Positions 5,483-6,029 of a DNA stretch of 6,029 nt are shown here, in pieces. This DNA is from Streptosporangiaceae bacterium. GTDB lineage: Bacteria; Actinomycetota; Actinomycetes; Streptosporangiales; Streptosporangiaceae. The position numbers and the translations under genes were made by a program. Location of the stretch: assembly GCA_030050125.1 (NCBI GenBank), contig JASIJN010000336.1, forward strand, positions 1 to 6,029, given 5' to 3'. The notes beneath the pieces are model-generated. The model saw nothing but the letters and a program-made list of their open reading frames with translations, was not told the origin of the DNA and searched no databases. Position 1 is the stretch's first letter, and each line of letters begins with the position of its first letter.

Positions 5483-5484
5483 GG
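5481..5484 (+). promoter_or_regulatory. Ribosome binding site of the PfpI-family gene, overlapping the PIG-L stop codon
   Basis: The PIG-L stop TAG (5480-5482) runs into AGGG (5481-5484), which lies eight bases before the ATG at 5493. The placement suggests translational coupling and fixes the start of the downstream gene, whose frame otherwise stays open back into PIG-L. Confidence 0.55.
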
Positions 5485-5492
5485 TCTCCGGC

Positions 5493-6023
5493 ATGGTGCT
5501 CGCAGGGCGCAAGGTGCTTCTTCTCGCCGCCGACGACTTCGAGGACATGGAGCTGCTGTACCCGCTCTACCGGCTGGCCGAGGAGGACGTCGCCGTGACC
5601 GTGGCCGGCCTGGACGACCGGCCGGTCACCGGCAAGAAGGGCCACGGCCCGGTGCCGGTCGACACCACCGTCGACCGGGTGGCCGCCGACGACTTCGACG
5701 GCCTGGTCATCCCGGGCGGGTACGCGCCGGACAAGCTGCGGCGCTCGCCGGCCGTGCTCGGCCTGGTACGGGCGTTCGATCAGGCGGCCAAGCCGGTGGC
5801 GTTCATCTGCCACGCCGGCTGGGTGCCGATCTCCGCGAAGATCCTCAACGGCCGCCGGGCGACCAGCGTGGGCGCGATCCGCGACGACATGGTCAACGCG
5901 GGGGTGGACTGGGTCGACGAGGCTACCGTGGTCGACGGCAACCTGATCTCGGCCCGTACCCCGGCCGACCTGGGCCCGTGGATGAAGGCCCTGCTGGCCG
6001 CGCTGGCCGCGCCCGCCGACTAA
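5493..6023 (+). CDS. DJ-1/PfpI family protein (class I glutamine amidotransferase-like fold)
   Basis: A 176-residue soluble protein of the DJ-1/PfpI/ThiJ superfamily; members are reported as proteases, glyoxalases, deglycases or redox-stress proteins. The strand-1 region VLLLAADDFEDMEL (8-21) carries the conserved Glu E17. PGGYAPD (74-80) is the oxyanion loop, and AFICHAGW (103-110) is the nucleophile elbow with C106 and H107. SARTPADL (153-160) matches the family's C-terminal motif. All expected active-site residues are present and the length is normal for a single-domain PfpI protein. It is the second gene of an operon with the PIG-L deacetylase. Activity is not predictable from sequence, but electrophile or glycation repair is a reasonable guess. 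The gene ends six bases from the right edge. Confidence 0.93.
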   Translation: MVLAGRKVLLLAADDFEDMELLYPLYRLAEEDVAVTVAGLDDRPVTGKKGHGPVPVDTTVDRVAADDFDGLVIPGGYAPDKLRRSPAVLGLVRAFDQAAKPVAFICHAGWVPISAKILNGRRATSVGAIRDDMVNAGVDWVDEATVVDGNLISARTPADLGPWMKALLAALAAPAD

Positions 6024-6029
6024 CGGTCT

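Noticed and set aside
4316..5548. Minus-strand open frame of 410 codons across the PIG-L gene and part of the methyltransferase gene
   Set aside because: It crosses two well-supported genes in the wrong frame and has His/Arg/Gly/Val-rich composition without domain motifs.

Overview
This is high-GC actinobacterial chromosomal DNA, probably from a filamentous actinomycete. The evidence is strong G/C third-position bias in almost every gene, tight gene packing, and a protein set usual for that group: an actinobacterial-style PIG-L deacetylase, a DJ-1/PfpI protein, a WW-RPG type 2H phosphoesterase and a class III lanthionine synthetase. I recognise seven protein genes. There are no RNA genes, insertion sequences or CRISPR arrays, and no gene-free stretch longer than about 130 bases.

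Left part (1-3397) is all on the minus strand, in transcription order apeB (M18 metallo-aminopeptidase), pepC (C1B cysteine aminopeptidase), then the first 188 codons of a lanthionine synthetase gene that runs off the left edge. The synthetase fragment reads without a stop from an ATG at 566 to base 3 and carries the diagnostic QGWKL and GKFVTIYP motifs of the LanKC/RamC N-terminal lyase domain. The histidine normally found in its GWKLHVS motif is an arginine here. A near-consensus promoter (TTGACA, 17 bp, TGTAAT) overlaps the end of pepC and points at this gene. Its predicted leader holds a 13-bp interrupted hairpin and a second copy of the -35 sequence. Two rare TTA leucine codons and a lower GC content set the gene apart. 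Two aminopeptidases upstream of a class III synthetase invite the idea that they trim the lanthipeptide leader, but both could be housekeeping enzymes, and no precursor peptide gene is visible.

Middle part (3398-4674): a 2H phosphoesterase ('2'-5' RNA ligase' family) is transcribed divergently from apeB, with possible overlapping -10 elements in the 55-bp gap. It converges on a small SAM-dependent methyltransferase, and the two coding regions overlap tail-to-tail by 17 bp. A perfect 14-bp inverted repeat lies inside the start of the phosphoesterase gene.

Right part (4675-6029): a divergent gap of about 100 bp is followed by a two-gene plus-strand operon. A PIG-L/LmbE-type deacetylase is followed 10 bp later by a DJ-1/PfpI-family protein whose ribosome binding site overlaps the deacetylase stop codon. 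The operon would fit small-molecule detoxification or repair, but the substrates cannot be read from the sequence.
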